Program-made: the position numbers and the translations under genes
In this document: in pieces, positions 34,798-43,716 of the stretch
Position numbering within the stretch: the first letter of the stretch is position 1
Layout of the letters: each line of letters begins with the position of its first letter
The notes under the pieces: generated by a model
The model's input: only the letters and a program-made list of their open reading frames with translations
What the model was told of the DNA's origin: nothing
The model's database searches: none
Origin: Burkholderia lata
GTDB taxonomy: Bacteria; Pseudomonadota; Gammaproteobacteria; Burkholderiales; Burkholderiaceae
Length of the DNA stretch: 64,000 bases
Direction: 5' to 3'
Assembly (NCBI RefSeq): GCF_902499335.1
Contig: NZ_CABVQK010000010.1
Span: 186,001 to 250,000, forward strand

Positions 34798-36225
34798 TTA
34801 CAAGGCTGCGCGGCCGTAGGTGTCTTCGAAGCGGACGATGTCGTCCTCGCCGAGATATGCACCCGATTGGACTTCGATCAGTTCAAGCGGAATCTTGCCG
34901 GGGTTCTTCAGCCGGTGGGTTGCGCCGAGCGGGATGTAGGTCGACTGGTTTTCGGTCAGCATTATTTCCTTGTCACCGTTCGTGACAAGTGCCGTGCCTT
35001 TCACGACGATCCAGTGCTCAGCGCGATGGTGGTGCATCTGAAGGCTGAGTTGTGCACCTGGTTTCACGACGATACGCTTGACCTGGAAGCGGTCGCCTTG
35101 GTCGATGCCTTCGTAATCGCCCCACGGACGCACGACTCTGCGGTGCGTGATGGATTCATGACGGCCAGAGGTGTTGAGCCACTCGACAATTTTCTTGACG
35201 TCCTGGGTTTTGTCGCAATGAGCGACGAGAACGGCGTCAGCGGTCTCGACAATCACCAGATTGTCGACACCGATCGTGGCGACCATGCGGTGCTCCGCGC
35301 GAACGTAAGCATTGCGGGTATCGTAGGTGAATACGTCCCCGAACTGCGCATTACCGTTATCGTCCTTGTCTGCGATCTCGGCGAGTGACGCCCACGAACC
35401 GATATCATTCCAGCCGAGGTCGGATGCGGCGATCACGACGGCACGCTCGGTCCGCTCCATTACCGCGTAGTCGATCGAGATATTCGGTACGGCGGAAAAT
35501 TGGGTTTCATCGAGACGGATAAAGTCGGCGTCGCAGGTGGCTCCGTGGAGTGCAGCTTCGGCCTGTCGGGCGACCTCCGGTTCGAAGCGTTGCAATTCCT
35601 CCATGTATGTCGATGCCTTTAGCATGAACATGCCGCTGTTCCAGTAATAGCCGCCATCGTCGAGGAAGGCTTCGGCCGTCGCGTGGTCGGGTTTCTCGAC
35701 GAAAGCCTGTACGGTGTAGGCGGCGCATTCCTCGGAGATAGTCGAGCCGCAGCGGATATATCCGTATCCGGTATGTGGTGAATCCGGCTTGATACCAAAC
35801 GTGACGAGATGATTATCTGCGGCGATTTTCGCGGCTGTGCAAGCCGCTTTGATGAATGCCTGCTCGTTGAGAATGATATGGTCCGACGGTAGCACCATCA
35901 GTAATGCATCAGGTGCGCTTCGCAGCGCAACCAGTGCCGCGATGGCGATCGCGGGGGCCGTATTGCGGCCAACCGGTTCAAGTATGACCGAGGATGGCGT
36001 GATGCCGACGGCGCGTAGTTGTTCGGAAATGATGAACCGTTGCTCGGTATTCGAAACGACAATTGGCGCTGCCGCATCCGGAATGTCGGCAAGGCGCAGC
36101 GCAGTCTGCTGTGCTAGCGAGTGTTTTCCTGCTAGTTTTAGATATTGCTTCGGGTAGCCACCCCGCGACATTGGCCAAAGCCGTGTACCGCTGCCACCAC
36201 AGAGAATCACCGGATAAATGTTCAT
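34798..36225 (-). CDS. manC: Mannose-1-phosphate guanylyltransferase / mannose-6-phosphate isomerase
   Basis: The protein is 475 aa. The N-terminal nucleotidyltransferase domain has the pyrophosphorylase motif LCGGSGTRLWPMSR and later FVEKPDHATAEAF. The C-terminal cupin isomerase domain has QMHHHRAEHWIVVKGTA with metal-binding His. It makes GDP-mannose in the cytosol, the precursor that gmd and rmd, encoded 5 kb away, convert to GDP-D-rhamnose. It is last in a minus-strand run after the glycosyltransferase and KpsC-like genes, with 140 bp between it and the KpsC-like gene. Confidence 0.97.
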   Translation of the reverse strand: MNIYPVILCGGSGTRLWPMSRGGYPKQYLKLAGKHSLAQQTALRLADIPDAAAPIVVSNTEQRFIISEQLRAVGITPSSVILEPVGRNTAPAIAIAALVALRSAPDALLMVLPSDHIILNEQAFIKAACTAAKIAADNHLVTFGIKPDSPHTGYGYIRCGSTISEECAAYTVQAFVEKPDHATAEAFLDDGGYYWNSGMFMLKASTYMEELQRFEPEVARQAEAALHGATCDADFIRLDETQFSAVPNISIDYAVMERTERAVVIAASDLGWNDIGSWASLAEIADKDDNGNAQFGDVFTYDTRNAYVRAEHRMVATIGVDNLVIVETADAVLVAHCDKTQDVKKIVEWLNTSGRHESITHRRVVRPWGDYEGIDQGDRFQVKRIVVKPGAQLSLQMHHHRAEHWIVVKGTALVTNGDKEIMLTENQSTYIPLGATHRLKNPGKIPLELIEVQSGAYLGEDDIVRFEDTYGRAAL

Positions 36226-36365
36226 GAATCACTCGACCTTGCTGAGATGCTGATGAAAGAGTTGCCTGTCTTGAAATCAGTGTGCCATTTTCTCGAAATT
36301 TTGCAGACACGTGTTGTTTTTGGATGAGCGAGTGCTCCGCTTAATTTCAATCGAACACGGCATGA

Positions 36366-38216
36366 TCAATCGCGCGAAAGAAGGTGCAGAATGCCATTCC
36401 GACTCCAGCGCCAGGCTTTCAACCACGGCCGCATTCGGTTGCCTTCGATTCTTTCGAGCGGCCGCGATGCGGATGCGCTCATTTTGCCGACAACTGATTC
36501 CGGTGTGGTAAATATCCCCCAGGTCCAGTCCCAGTAAACTGGGTAGCGAATCAGTACGCCCGCGGTGAGCATGTCCAGAGTCAGTCTGCGTTCGCGCCAT
36601 GGCTGTGGGAGCCTGTCGTGCGTGAGGCCCCAGCCGGCGTAGAATGGCAGCCCGTAGGTATGGACTTGCTTGCCGCGGATGAGGGCTTCGAAGCCGGACA
36701 GCGAGGATAGAGTGTGAACTTCGTCGGAAACTTCGATCAGAGACGCAAGATCGGATTCGGTATCGACGATATCCGCATTGCCGTTAGCCTCAACAACACC
36801 CTGCCGGTTTCCGGACAACACATCTGGGTGCGGTTTGTATACGAGAAATGCGTCAGGACGATGCAGGCGGACTTGGTTCACGAGATCTTCAATCGTCGAG
36901 ATGTTTCTTGTGCCGAGGCGAATGGATGCATCGTCGGCGACTTGACCGGGGACGAGTATGACCGTTTTCCCGGGCGGTGCGTGCCAGGTCGGGCGGCGGC
37001 GCCCCAGATTGTATTTCGTCAATCCGGCGTTTGAAATTGTTTCACGTAATGTTCTGGCGCGAGAAAGTTCCGCGTCGGAAAACTCGGCCTCGTTCAGGAT
37101 CACTGAGAGATCACTTGGCCGGCTCGGATCGAAATAAATACCTAAGCGGTCGATAACCTGACTGCAGGGTGCGACGTGATCCGAACCTAGACCCGCCGAG
37201 TGCAGGAAGCCGTCCTCGATGCGGATCATGGGCGTCTCGGGTGGAAGGCCTGTCGACGAGCGGGCGCCCCAGAACGCGGCATATTCACCAGCGCGAAGTT
37301 CGTCGAGCCGATCGATCCAGCGCAGTCGTGTCCCCGCTGCGGTGAGATAGGGTTTGGCGAACGGCCGTTTCCACCACTGGAAGCGGATTCCCGCAATGCT
37401 ACCCACATCGGCGAAACGCCGCGCCGTCGCACGGTGTGTTGCGATTGCGGCAAGCAACGTGTCCAGCTCGCCGATTGTCCCGGTCTCCGGATCAATATAC
37501 CGGGATAGGCGTACGAACATCGCTTCGAACAGAGCATCGATTGTTACGCTGGCCTGACGCGTAGGCTGAACGGCATCATCGTGCGTGAGGCCCCATCCCG
37601 CGTAGTAGGGGCGACCAAATACGTGTACCGGTACGCCACACAACAGTGCTTGCATGCCTTCGGGTGCAGATACGGTGTAAACATGCTGGAAATGGGGGAG
37701 TGACGTACACAGCGATCCGAGAGGGTCAATGGATCGCGAAACCGCGCATATTTCGGGATGACGGGCGGACAACCATTCTGTGCGCTTGTTCACACCGCTG
37801 CGCGCTAGCCACAATTCCGCGTCTGGATGCGTGTTGCGCGCAGCTGAGATCATCTTTTTGAATGCCTGACGGCGCACCGGACGCGGTGTGCCGAATGCGT
37901 CCGAGACCGGTTCGTCGATCAGCAGAACGCGTTGCCTGGTCGACGCGGCCAGATCGGGGTGGGGGCGCGATGGCGAAGCAGCAGGGTCGAAGACACAGGC
38001 TGCGCGAAATCGCTCCATCAACTGCTGCAAGCCGACCGTTTCGCTGTCGGTCGCGTGTTTCGCCAGTTCGTCATCGATGCAGCGGATCCAAGTTTCTGCG
38101 GTGCGAGTTGCAAGCGGCGCACAAAACCACGAAAGTAACGGCCCGCGTTTGCGTGGCAGGATGTCATTTGCCCATACGCCTGGGGCGCTGGTGGGCCGGT
38201 AGATGTTCGTCTTCAC
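36366..38216 (-). CDS. kpsC: KpsC/WcbA-like capsule Kdo transferase (linker synthesis)
   Basis: The protein is 616 aa, shorter than E. coli KpsC (about 675). The C-terminal module (residues ~285-616) keeps the KpsC motifs: RIEDGFLHSAGLGSD, LVPGQVADDASIRLGT, YKPHPDVLSGNR and YGLPFYAGWGLTHD. The N-terminal module (to ~275) has VFGRPYYAGWGLTHDD, but I do not see an LEDGF motif, and the place of HPDV reads LARSGV, so it may be inactive. KpsC adds beta-Kdo residues to lipid-linked Kdo from KpsS, building the primer for the capsule. It starts with GTG overlapping the upstream glycosyltransferase stop (GTGA). Confidence 0.88.
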   Translation of the reverse strand: MKTNIYRPTSAPGVWANDILPRKRGPLLSWFCAPLATRTAETWIRCIDDELAKHATDSETVGLQQLMERFRAACVFDPAASPSRPHPDLAASTRQRVLLIDEPVSDAFGTPRPVRRQAFKKMISAARNTHPDAELWLARSGVNKRTEWLSARHPEICAVSRSIDPLGSLCTSLPHFQHVYTVSAPEGMQALLCGVPVHVFGRPYYAGWGLTHDDAVQPTRQASVTIDALFEAMFVRLSRYIDPETGTIGELDTLLAAIATHRATARRFADVGSIAGIRFQWWKRPFAKPYLTAAGTRLRWIDRLDELRAGEYAAFWGARSSTGLPPETPMIRIEDGFLHSAGLGSDHVAPCSQVIDRLGIYFDPSRPSDLSVILNEAEFSDAELSRARTLRETISNAGLTKYNLGRRRPTWHAPPGKTVILVPGQVADDASIRLGTRNISTIEDLVNQVRLHRPDAFLVYKPHPDVLSGNRQGVVEANGNADIVDTESDLASLIEVSDEVHTLSSLSGFEALIRGKQVHTYGLPFYAGWGLTHDRLPQPWRERRLTLDMLTAGVLIRYPVYWDWTWGIFTTPESVVGKMSASASRPLERIEGNRMRPWLKAWRWSRNGILHLLSRD

Positions 38217-39367
38217 GAAGACAGTGCGTCAATAAATGCGTCGACCTGGCGGAAATGCATTTGCCAGGTGGGGATCTCGAAGTCTGCAATGCGATCAAGC
38301 TGTGTGTTGCGCTCGGGGCTGTCGCTTTGTGCATATGCGAGAATGCGTGCGGACCAACCTGGACCATCGAATGGGTCGAGGTAGTCCGGAATATCTCCGG
38401 CAATTTCATGGAACACCCCGAGATCGCTTGCTAGCACGGGGACTCCGAGCGTCAGCGCTTCGACGAGTGGCATGCCGTAGCCTTCCACGAAGGACGGGAA
38501 TAATAGTGCCTGCGCATGCTGCAGCCAGGCGCGCAATTGTGCGTCGCTGCAGTCGGAATGTTCTATCACGGCATCCTGGATGCTTTCGCAGCGTTCGAGC
38601 ATGTCAATGACGTTTTCGCATTCCCATCCGCGGCGACCGATAATAACGAGCTTGGGCGCTCTCTTGCCGAGCCGGGCGACAAGTTCCCGCCAGATATGCA
38701 GCATGAACCAGTGGTTCTTTCGAGGCTCGATTGTGCCAAGCATGACGAAGTAGGGCTGGTCGAGCGGGCTGGATACACTGTCGTGTACTGCGATTCCCGG
38801 TGCCAGGCGAGCCACGACCGTAGGCGGCAGCGACAGGTTGGCGCGATGAGCTTCCGCGGTCAGTGCGTTGAGTGTGTCCTGCGAGTTCATGATGAGGCCG
38901 TCGGCATGGCGCAGCGCGGTGTGGATGCGCGCGCGATGAACCGGGCCGACTCCCGGACGACAATATTCGGCATGCGTGATCGGTATCAGGTCGTGGATCA
39001 TGAAGATTGACCGAATGCCGCGACGTTTCATGGCTTGGTAGTAGCGTGGCTGCTCCATGCCGTTGTGGCTGGTATGCAGGAGAACGGCCCTGTCGAAAGT
39101 GCCACTTACGGGTGTCAACAGACTGAAAGTAGATTGAACGCGTATTCGCGTCTTGGAGGGCGTGGTCGATTGCAGTAGCAGGCTGAATATCCTGCGCGAA
39201 TCCCGTTCGGACAGAATTTTGGAAAACCCGAGATCGCTGAGTACCGCACGCGCGTTGTCGTGGTAGCGCTCCACGTAGGCCAGCCCGACGCGATCCACGC
39301 CTGTCGGTAATTGTCCTTTGGCCAGGCGCGACAGGAGTCGAGATACGTCCAAGAATACGTTTAACAC
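38213..39367 (-). CDS. Family 4 glycosyltransferase
   Basis: The protein is 384 aa from the GTG at 39,367; a TTG at 39,412 would add 15 residues. No ribosome-binding site decides, but LNVFLDVSRLLSRLAKGQLP looks like a true N-terminus. GT-B motifs include TGVDRVGLAYVERY, MLGTIEPRKNHWFML, LVIIGRRGWE and FPSFVEGYGMPLVEAL (the E..G.....E of GT4). It is cytosolic and transfers an unknown sugar, probably rhamnose or mannose given the sugar genes here. It overlaps the KpsC-like start by 4 bp and is divergent from the Wza-like gene over 119 bp. Confidence 0.85.
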   Translation of the reverse strand: MLNVFLDVSRLLSRLAKGQLPTGVDRVGLAYVERYHDNARAVLSDLGFSKILSERDSRRIFSLLLQSTTPSKTRIRVQSTFSLLTPVSGTFDRAVLLHTSHNGMEQPRYYQAMKRRGIRSIFMIHDLIPITHAEYCRPGVGPVHRARIHTALRHADGLIMNSQDTLNALTAEAHRANLSLPPTVVARLAPGIAVHDSVSSPLDQPYFVMLGTIEPRKNHWFMLHIWRELVARLGKRAPKLVIIGRRGWECENVIDMLERCESIQDAVIEHSDCSDAQLRAWLQHAQALLFPSFVEGYGMPLVEALTLGVPVLASDLGVFHEIAGDIPDYLDPFDGPGWSARILAYAQSDSPERNTQLDRIADFEIPTWQMHFRQVDAFIDALSS

Positions 39368-39486
39368 GGATGAAATATTTTGTCTTGACGGATGGACGTG
39401 TGCGAGTAGCAACGGATGGATTGAGGAATTCTGCCAATCGCGCGCAAATATATTCTACATCGTGAGACAATCCAAGCCGATTCTAG
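39368..39486. promoter_or_regulatory. Divergent promoter region of the left capsule operons
   Basis: A 119-bp AT-rich stretch separates the minus-strand glycosyltransferase/kpsC/manC run from the plus-strand Wza-like/gmd run. TATATT at 39,449-39,454 could be a -10 box for the plus strand. No -35 at the right distance is convincing, so activator control is possible. Confidence 0.4.
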
Positions 39487-40680
39487 ATGATGACCGGAAC
39501 GCATCAAAACATGGCAAGTTTCTATCGTCGTACATATCTGGCTTGGGCCGCATGTGGTGTGGTCGGCCTGAGCGCCTGCTCGGCCATTCCGACTTCCGGG
39601 CCCAGCCGGTCCCAAGTCAATAGCGCGGCCTCCGAAAGCAATCCGGCGGGAATTCAAATCGTCGATCTCACTGACGAAGTGGCGCGCAAACTTTTCGCCG
39701 AGCGCAAGCTCGGCGGTTTCGTCGATGTCCTGGGCGACGGGGCGCAATTCAGTCAGCGGCTCGGAGTCGGCGACAGTCTTTCCGTGTTGATCTGGGAGGC
39801 ACCACCTGCAACGCTGTTTTCGGCAGGTGAAATGGACGCCAAGTCTGGTGCGACAGGCGGATCGCGCATGACGACGCTGCCGACCCAAACCGTCGATGGT
39901 GAGGGGAATATTCGTATCCCATTCATTGGTGCAGTAAAAGCTGCCGGGCGAACGCCGGCCCAGCTTGAGCAATACATCACGACTCGGCTTAAGGGCATCG
40001 CGCATGATCCCCAGGTGCTGGTAAAACTCGATCGCAACGAGACGTCATATGTCACGATTGTGGGGGATGTGGCCAGCAGCAACCGGATGCAGCTCAGCGC
40101 ACGCGGCGAGCGCGTGCTCGATGCCTTGGCTTCCGCAGGTGGCGTCCGACAGCCGATCGACAAGATCACGATCCAGGTAACGCGGGGCAATGTCGTGGCG
40201 TCACTTCCGCTCGCGACCGTGATTCGCGATCCGCGTCAAAACGTACCGTTACGCGCGGGAGACGTGGTTACCGCGTTGTTCCAGCCTTACAGCTTTACGT
40301 CCCTGGGCGCGACGGGCAAGAATCAGGAAATCAACTTCGAAGCGCAGGGTATTACCCTGGCACAGGCGCTCGCGCGAGCCGGCGGCCTGGAAGACTCGCG
40401 TGCAGATGCGCAAGGCGTGTTTGTCTTTCGTTTCGAGGATGCTGGTGCGCTCGACTGGCAGTCCAAGCCGGTGCGCACCACGGCGGATAATAAGGTCCCT
40501 GTGATTTATCGGGTGAACTTGCGTGATCCAGGTTCGTTTTTTGTTGCCCAGAATTTCATGGTGGACAACAAGGATCTGATTTACGTATCAAATGCACCCG
40601 TTACGGAACTCCAGAAAATGTTGAATCTGGTGTTTACTGTTGCGTATCCGGTCGTGACCGGGGTGCAGTCGTTCAAGTGA
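39487..40680 (+). CDS. Capsule export outer-membrane lipoprotein (Wza/BexD/WcbC family)
   Basis: The protein is 397 aa. The signal peptide ends in a lipobox GLSAC with Cys31. The polysaccharide export domain starts near residue 90 (LGVGDSLSVLIWEAP) and is followed by GEGNIRIPFIGAVKAAGRTP, two SLBB-like domains (VTIVGDVASSNRMQLSARGE and a later ITLAQALARAGGLED), and a C-terminal amphipathic segment (MLNLVFTVAYPVVTGV). It would form the outer-membrane channel for the chain delivered by Wzm/Wzt and the KpsE-like protein. ATGs at 39,487, 39,490 and 39,511 are all possible. Confidence 0.92.
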   Translation: MMTGTHQNMASFYRRTYLAWAACGVVGLSACSAIPTSGPSRSQVNSAASESNPAGIQIVDLTDEVARKLFAERKLGGFVDVLGDGAQFSQRLGVGDSLSVLIWEAPPATLFSAGEMDAKSGATGGSRMTTLPTQTVDGEGNIRIPFIGAVKAAGRTPAQLEQYITTRLKGIAHDPQVLVKLDRNETSYVTIVGDVASSNRMQLSARGERVLDALASAGGVRQPIDKITIQVTRGNVVASLPLATVIRDPRQNVPLRAGDVVTALFQPYSFTSLGATGKNQEINFEAQGITLAQALARAGGLEDSRADAQGVFVFRFEDAGALDWQSKPVRTTADNKVPVIYRVNLRDPGSFFVAQNFMVDNKDLIYVSNAPVTELQKMLNLVFTVAYPVVTGVQSFK

Positions 40681-40751
40681 TTTGAGGGTTAAGGCATTTG
40701 ATCGTTGGGTGTCGCGTTGGCAATATCGCCCAGTTCGATATGCAGAAATAT

Positions 40752-40780
40752 TTGGTTGCGTATTCGCATGAACGTATATG
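40752..40780 (+). promoter_or_regulatory. Candidate sigma-70 promoter upstream of gmd
   Basis: TTGGTT (40,752-40,757), exactly 17 bp, then TATATG (40,775-40,780), in the 148-bp gap between the Wza-like gene and gmd. It lies 48 bp before the gmd ATG. Confidence 0.45.
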
Positions 40781-40828
40781 CTGACTCATTGGCGATCTGA
40801 AGTACTTTTTTGAATTGCAGAGATAAAC

Positions 40829-41863
40829 ATGAAAACGGCAATCATTACTGGTATCACTGGGCAGGACGGGGCGTATCTGGCGCAATTGCTGCTGGAGAAG
40901 AATTATTTGGTTTACGGTACCTACCGTCGGACGAGTTCGGTAAATTTCTGGCGAATCGAGGAGCTCGGTATCGACTCGCATCCCAATCTGCGACTCGTCG
41001 AATACGATCTGACGGATCTGGGTGCGAGCATCAACTTGCTCAAGACGACCGGCGCCACCGAGGTTTACAACCTTGCAGCGCAAAGCTTTGTTGGGGTGTC
41101 TTTCGATCAACCATCCACGACGGCCGCGATTACCGGGCTTGGACCGCTGAACCTGCTCGAAGCGATCCGTATCGTCAACACTGATATTCGCTTCTACCAG
41201 GCCAGCACGTCCGAGATGTTCGGCAAGGTGCAGGCGATTCCGCAAATCGAATCGACGCCGTTCTATCCGCGTAGCCCGTATGGTGTTGCAAAGCTTTATG
41301 CACACTGGATTACAGTGAATTATCGGGAAAGCTACGACATCTTTGGCTGCAGCGGCATTCTTTTCAATCATGAATCGCCGCTCCGTGGGCGTGAATTCGT
41401 CACTCGCAAGATCACCGATAGCATCGCGAAGATCCATCTTGGCAAGCTTGATGTGCTGGAACTTGGCAATCTCGACGCGAAGCGCGACTGGGGGTTTGCC
41501 AAGGAGTATGTCGAGGGCATGTGGCGGATGCTCCAGGCGGACAAGCCCGATACCTACGTCTTGGCGACGAACCGGACGGAAACCGTGCGCGATTTTGTGA
41601 CGATGGCGGCCAAGGCAACCGACATCGATCTCGCGTGGAGCGGCAGCGGTGCCGACGAAATCGGTACGTGCAAGAAGACGGGCAAGGTGATCGTGAAGAT
41701 CAATCCGAAGTTCTATCGTCCCGCCGAGGTCGAACTGCTGATCGGCAATCCGGAGAAGGCTCACGCCGAACTTGGGTGGAAGCCGCAAACTTCTCTCGAG
41801 GCGCTTTGCCAGATGATGGTTGAAGCTGATATCCGCCGCAATAAAGCCGGCTTTTCCTTCTAA
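40829..41863 (+). CDS. gmd: GDP-mannose 4,6-dehydratase
   Basis: The protein is 344 aa, an extended SDR. It has the Rossmann motif ITGITGQDGAYLAQ, NLAAQSFVGVSFDQP, YQASTSEMFGKV (Ser/Thr), SPYGVAKLYAHW with the catalytic YxxxK, and LFNHESPLRGREFVTRKI, diagnostic of Gmd. It makes GDP-4-keto-6-deoxymannose, which Rmd, encoded 5 bp downstream, would reduce. A WcbK-type heptose dehydratase is the alternative, but manC is present and no heptose genes are seen, so GDP-mannose is the likely substrate. Confidence 0.94.
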   Translation: MKTAIITGITGQDGAYLAQLLLEKNYLVYGTYRRTSSVNFWRIEELGIDSHPNLRLVEYDLTDLGASINLLKTTGATEVYNLAAQSFVGVSFDQPSTTAAITGLGPLNLLEAIRIVNTDIRFYQASTSEMFGKVQAIPQIESTPFYPRSPYGVAKLYAHWITVNYRESYDIFGCSGILFNHESPLRGREFVTRKITDSIAKIHLGKLDVLELGNLDAKRDWGFAKEYVEGMWRMLQADKPDTYVLATNRTETVRDFVTMAAKATDIDLAWSGSGADEIGTCKKTGKVIVKINPKFYRPAEVELLIGNPEKAHAELGWKPQTSLEALCQMMVEADIRRNKAGFSF

Positions 41864-41868
41864 CACTC

Positions 41869-42765
41869 ATGGCGAAAGTCCTGATCACCGGGGTACGCGG
41901 CTTCACCGGCCGCTTCCTGTCGGATTTTCTCGTAGCGGCAGGCCATGAGGTATGTGGTTTTGGTCATCGGCAAGATACGGATTCGCCAACGACTCGCGTC
42001 GTCGACCTGCTGCATCGCTCCCAGGTCGAACAGGCCCTTGGGGAAATCAGGCCCGATGTCGTTGTGCACCTGGCAGCCATTGCGCTTGTAGCACATGGAG
42101 ATGCACGCGCAATTTACGACACAAACGTAGTCGGTACCCGGAATCTGCTGGAGGCCATGTGCGCATCCGGATGCAGTCCGCGATCAGTGCTATTGGCCAG
42201 CAGCGCGAACGTTTATGGTAACTCGGATCGTGAAGTCTTGGACGAAGAGACGCCTGTCAGTCCCGCGAACGACTATGCCGTAAGCAAGGTCGCGATGGAG
42301 TTCATGGCAAGACTGTGGATGGACAAACTGCCCATTACCATCGTCCGGCCGTTCAACTATACCGGTGTTGGGCAATCGACTAGCTTTCTGCTGCCCAAAA
42401 TCGTTGAACACTTTCGTGATCGGCGACCGGTAATCGAACTTGGCAATGTTGACGTTATTCGGGATTTCTCCGATGTCAGGTCGGTGGTCGCCGCCTATGC
42501 ACGGCTGATTGACGGCAGTTTTGCGGGGCAAACATTCAATGTCTGTTCTGGGCATGGCTACGCGCTGCGCAAAGTGTTGGCCATGGCGGAACAAATTGCC
42601 GGCCACCATCTTGAGATTCGTGTCAATCCGCAATTTGTTCGCGCCAACGAAGTGCACAAGTTGATCGGTTCGAATGAGAAATTGCGTTTGGCCACCGGTT
42701 GGGAGCCGGGCTCCGACCTTGATAAGACGCTTGAGTGGATGCTCGAGGGAACGAATGTCAGGTAA
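41869..42765 (+). CDS. rmd: GDP-4-keto-6-deoxy-D-mannose reductase (GDP-D-rhamnose forming)
   Basis: The protein is 298 aa, an extended SDR. The N-terminus is KVLITGVRGFTGRFLSDFL. It has HLAAIALVAHGD, LLASSANVYGN, NDYAVSKVAMEFM (YxxxK) and IVRPFNYTGVGQS. It resembles Rmd rather than the GDP-fucose synthase (epimerase-reductase) type, so the product should be GDP-D-rhamnose. It starts 5 bp after gmd, and its end overlaps a 57-codon frame. Confidence 0.88.
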   Translation: MAKVLITGVRGFTGRFLSDFLVAAGHEVCGFGHRQDTDSPTTRVVDLLHRSQVEQALGEIRPDVVVHLAAIALVAHGDARAIYDTNVVGTRNLLEAMCASGCSPRSVLLASSANVYGNSDREVLDEETPVSPANDYAVSKVAMEFMARLWMDKLPITIVRPFNYTGVGQSTSFLLPKIVEHFRDRRPVIELGNVDVIRDFSDVRSVVAAYARLIDGSFAGQTFNVCSGHGYALRKVLAMAEQIAGHHLEIRVNPQFVRANEVHKLIGSNEKLRLATGWEPGSDLDKTLEWMLEGTNVR

Positions 42766-42928
42766 TGAGCCGATGGCTTTCCATCCCACCTCGCAGGCCG
42801 CCGGAGCATATGGTCGTGGCTTGCACGTGGAGGGTAGCGGCCGGAGGGATTTTTATCTCTGTATCCGGTACGTGCCCTCGTGGTTTCTCAACGGGTGCTG
42901 CCGGGTAGAGACGGGTTATACGGAATGA
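42755..42928 (+). CDS. 57-aa open frame linking rmd and wzm
   Basis: Its ATG overlaps the last 11 bp of rmd, and its TGA overlaps the wzm ATG (ATGA at 42,925-42,928). It therefore fills the whole 159-bp gap with two coupled junctions. The peptide (start MSGNEPMAFHPTSQAAG, later FYLCIRYVPSWFLNGCC) has no signal peptide and no domain I know. It may be a leader that couples wzm translation, or the remnant of a lost gene. Codon use is less GC-biased than in the core. It is reported because of the exact overlaps. Confidence 0.4.
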   Translation: MSGNEPMAFHPTSQAAGAYGRGLHVEGSGRRDFYLCIRYVPSWFLNGCCRVETGYTE

Positions 42929-43716
42929 AGCACGATACTCCACTTAGACGATCTATCGAAATTCAGATCAGAGTGATTGGTGCGCTCTTGATGCGGGAAA
43001 TCATTACGCGCTATGGAAGGCACAACGTTGGGTTCGTCTGGTTGTTTGGTGAGCCGATGATGTTTACGTTGGGTGTCATCGGATTGTGGACGGCTACTAA
43101 AACTGTTCACGGCTCGGGTCTGCCGATTGCTGCCTTCGCCCTGTCCGGTTATTCGTCAGTCCTGTTGTGGCGGAATTGCGTTAACCGATGCTGTCTCGCC
43201 ATTCTCCCGAATCACAGCCTCCTGTTTCACCGGAACGTACGCGTGATCGACTTGTTCATTTCCCGGGCGATACTGGAGATTGCGGGCGCGACAATCTCGA
43301 TATTCACGTTGACGATATTATTTGTGACGCTCGGCATCATGTCGATGCCAAGTGACATCAGTTTGATTCTCATGGGTTGGTTTCTGCTTGCATTCTTTGC
43401 AATCGGACTTGGATTTGCGATTGGAGCATTGAGTGAGCGTAGCGAGATGTCGGAACGGATCTGGCATACGGTTTCTTATCTGCTGTTCGCGCTTTCCGGT
43501 GCGCTATTTATGGTCGACTGGTTGCCGAAGAAAATGCAGCAGTATGTATTGTTTTTGCCCATGGTGCATGGAGTGGAAATGATGCGGGCCGGCTATTTCG
43601 GTGATCTCGTCAAACCGCATTACAGCGTGTCCTACGTTGTGATATTCGATGCCATTTTAATGCTCGTCGGCCTGTTTCTGGTGGCCGAAACAGGCAAGCG
43701 AGTCGAACCTGAATGA
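42925..43716 (+). CDS. wzm: Capsule ABC exporter permease (Wzm/KpsM/BexB)
   Basis: The protein is 263 aa with six predicted membrane helices. EIQIRVIGALLMREIITRYG at the start and a conserved KxxGFxWLFGEPM-like segment (HNVGFVWLFGEPMMFTLGVI) are typical of the ABC-2 permeases for group 2/3 capsules. The C-terminal part has MVHGVEMMRAGYFGD, also typical. ATG 42,925 is chosen because MKHDTPLRRSIEIQ fits the family; an upstream in-frame GTG-type start is possible. It overlaps wzt by 4 bp. It passes the lipid-linked capsule across the inner membrane. Confidence 0.93.
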   Translation: MKHDTPLRRSIEIQIRVIGALLMREIITRYGRHNVGFVWLFGEPMMFTLGVIGLWTATKTVHGSGLPIAAFALSGYSSVLLWRNCVNRCCLAILPNHSLLFHRNVRVIDLFISRAILEIAGATISIFTLTILFVTLGIMSMPSDISLILMGWFLLAFFAIGLGFAIGALSERSEMSERIWHTVSYLLFALSGALFMVDWLPKKMQQYVLFLPMVHGVEMMRAGYFGDLVKPHYSVSYVVIFDAILMLVGLFLVAETGKRVEPE

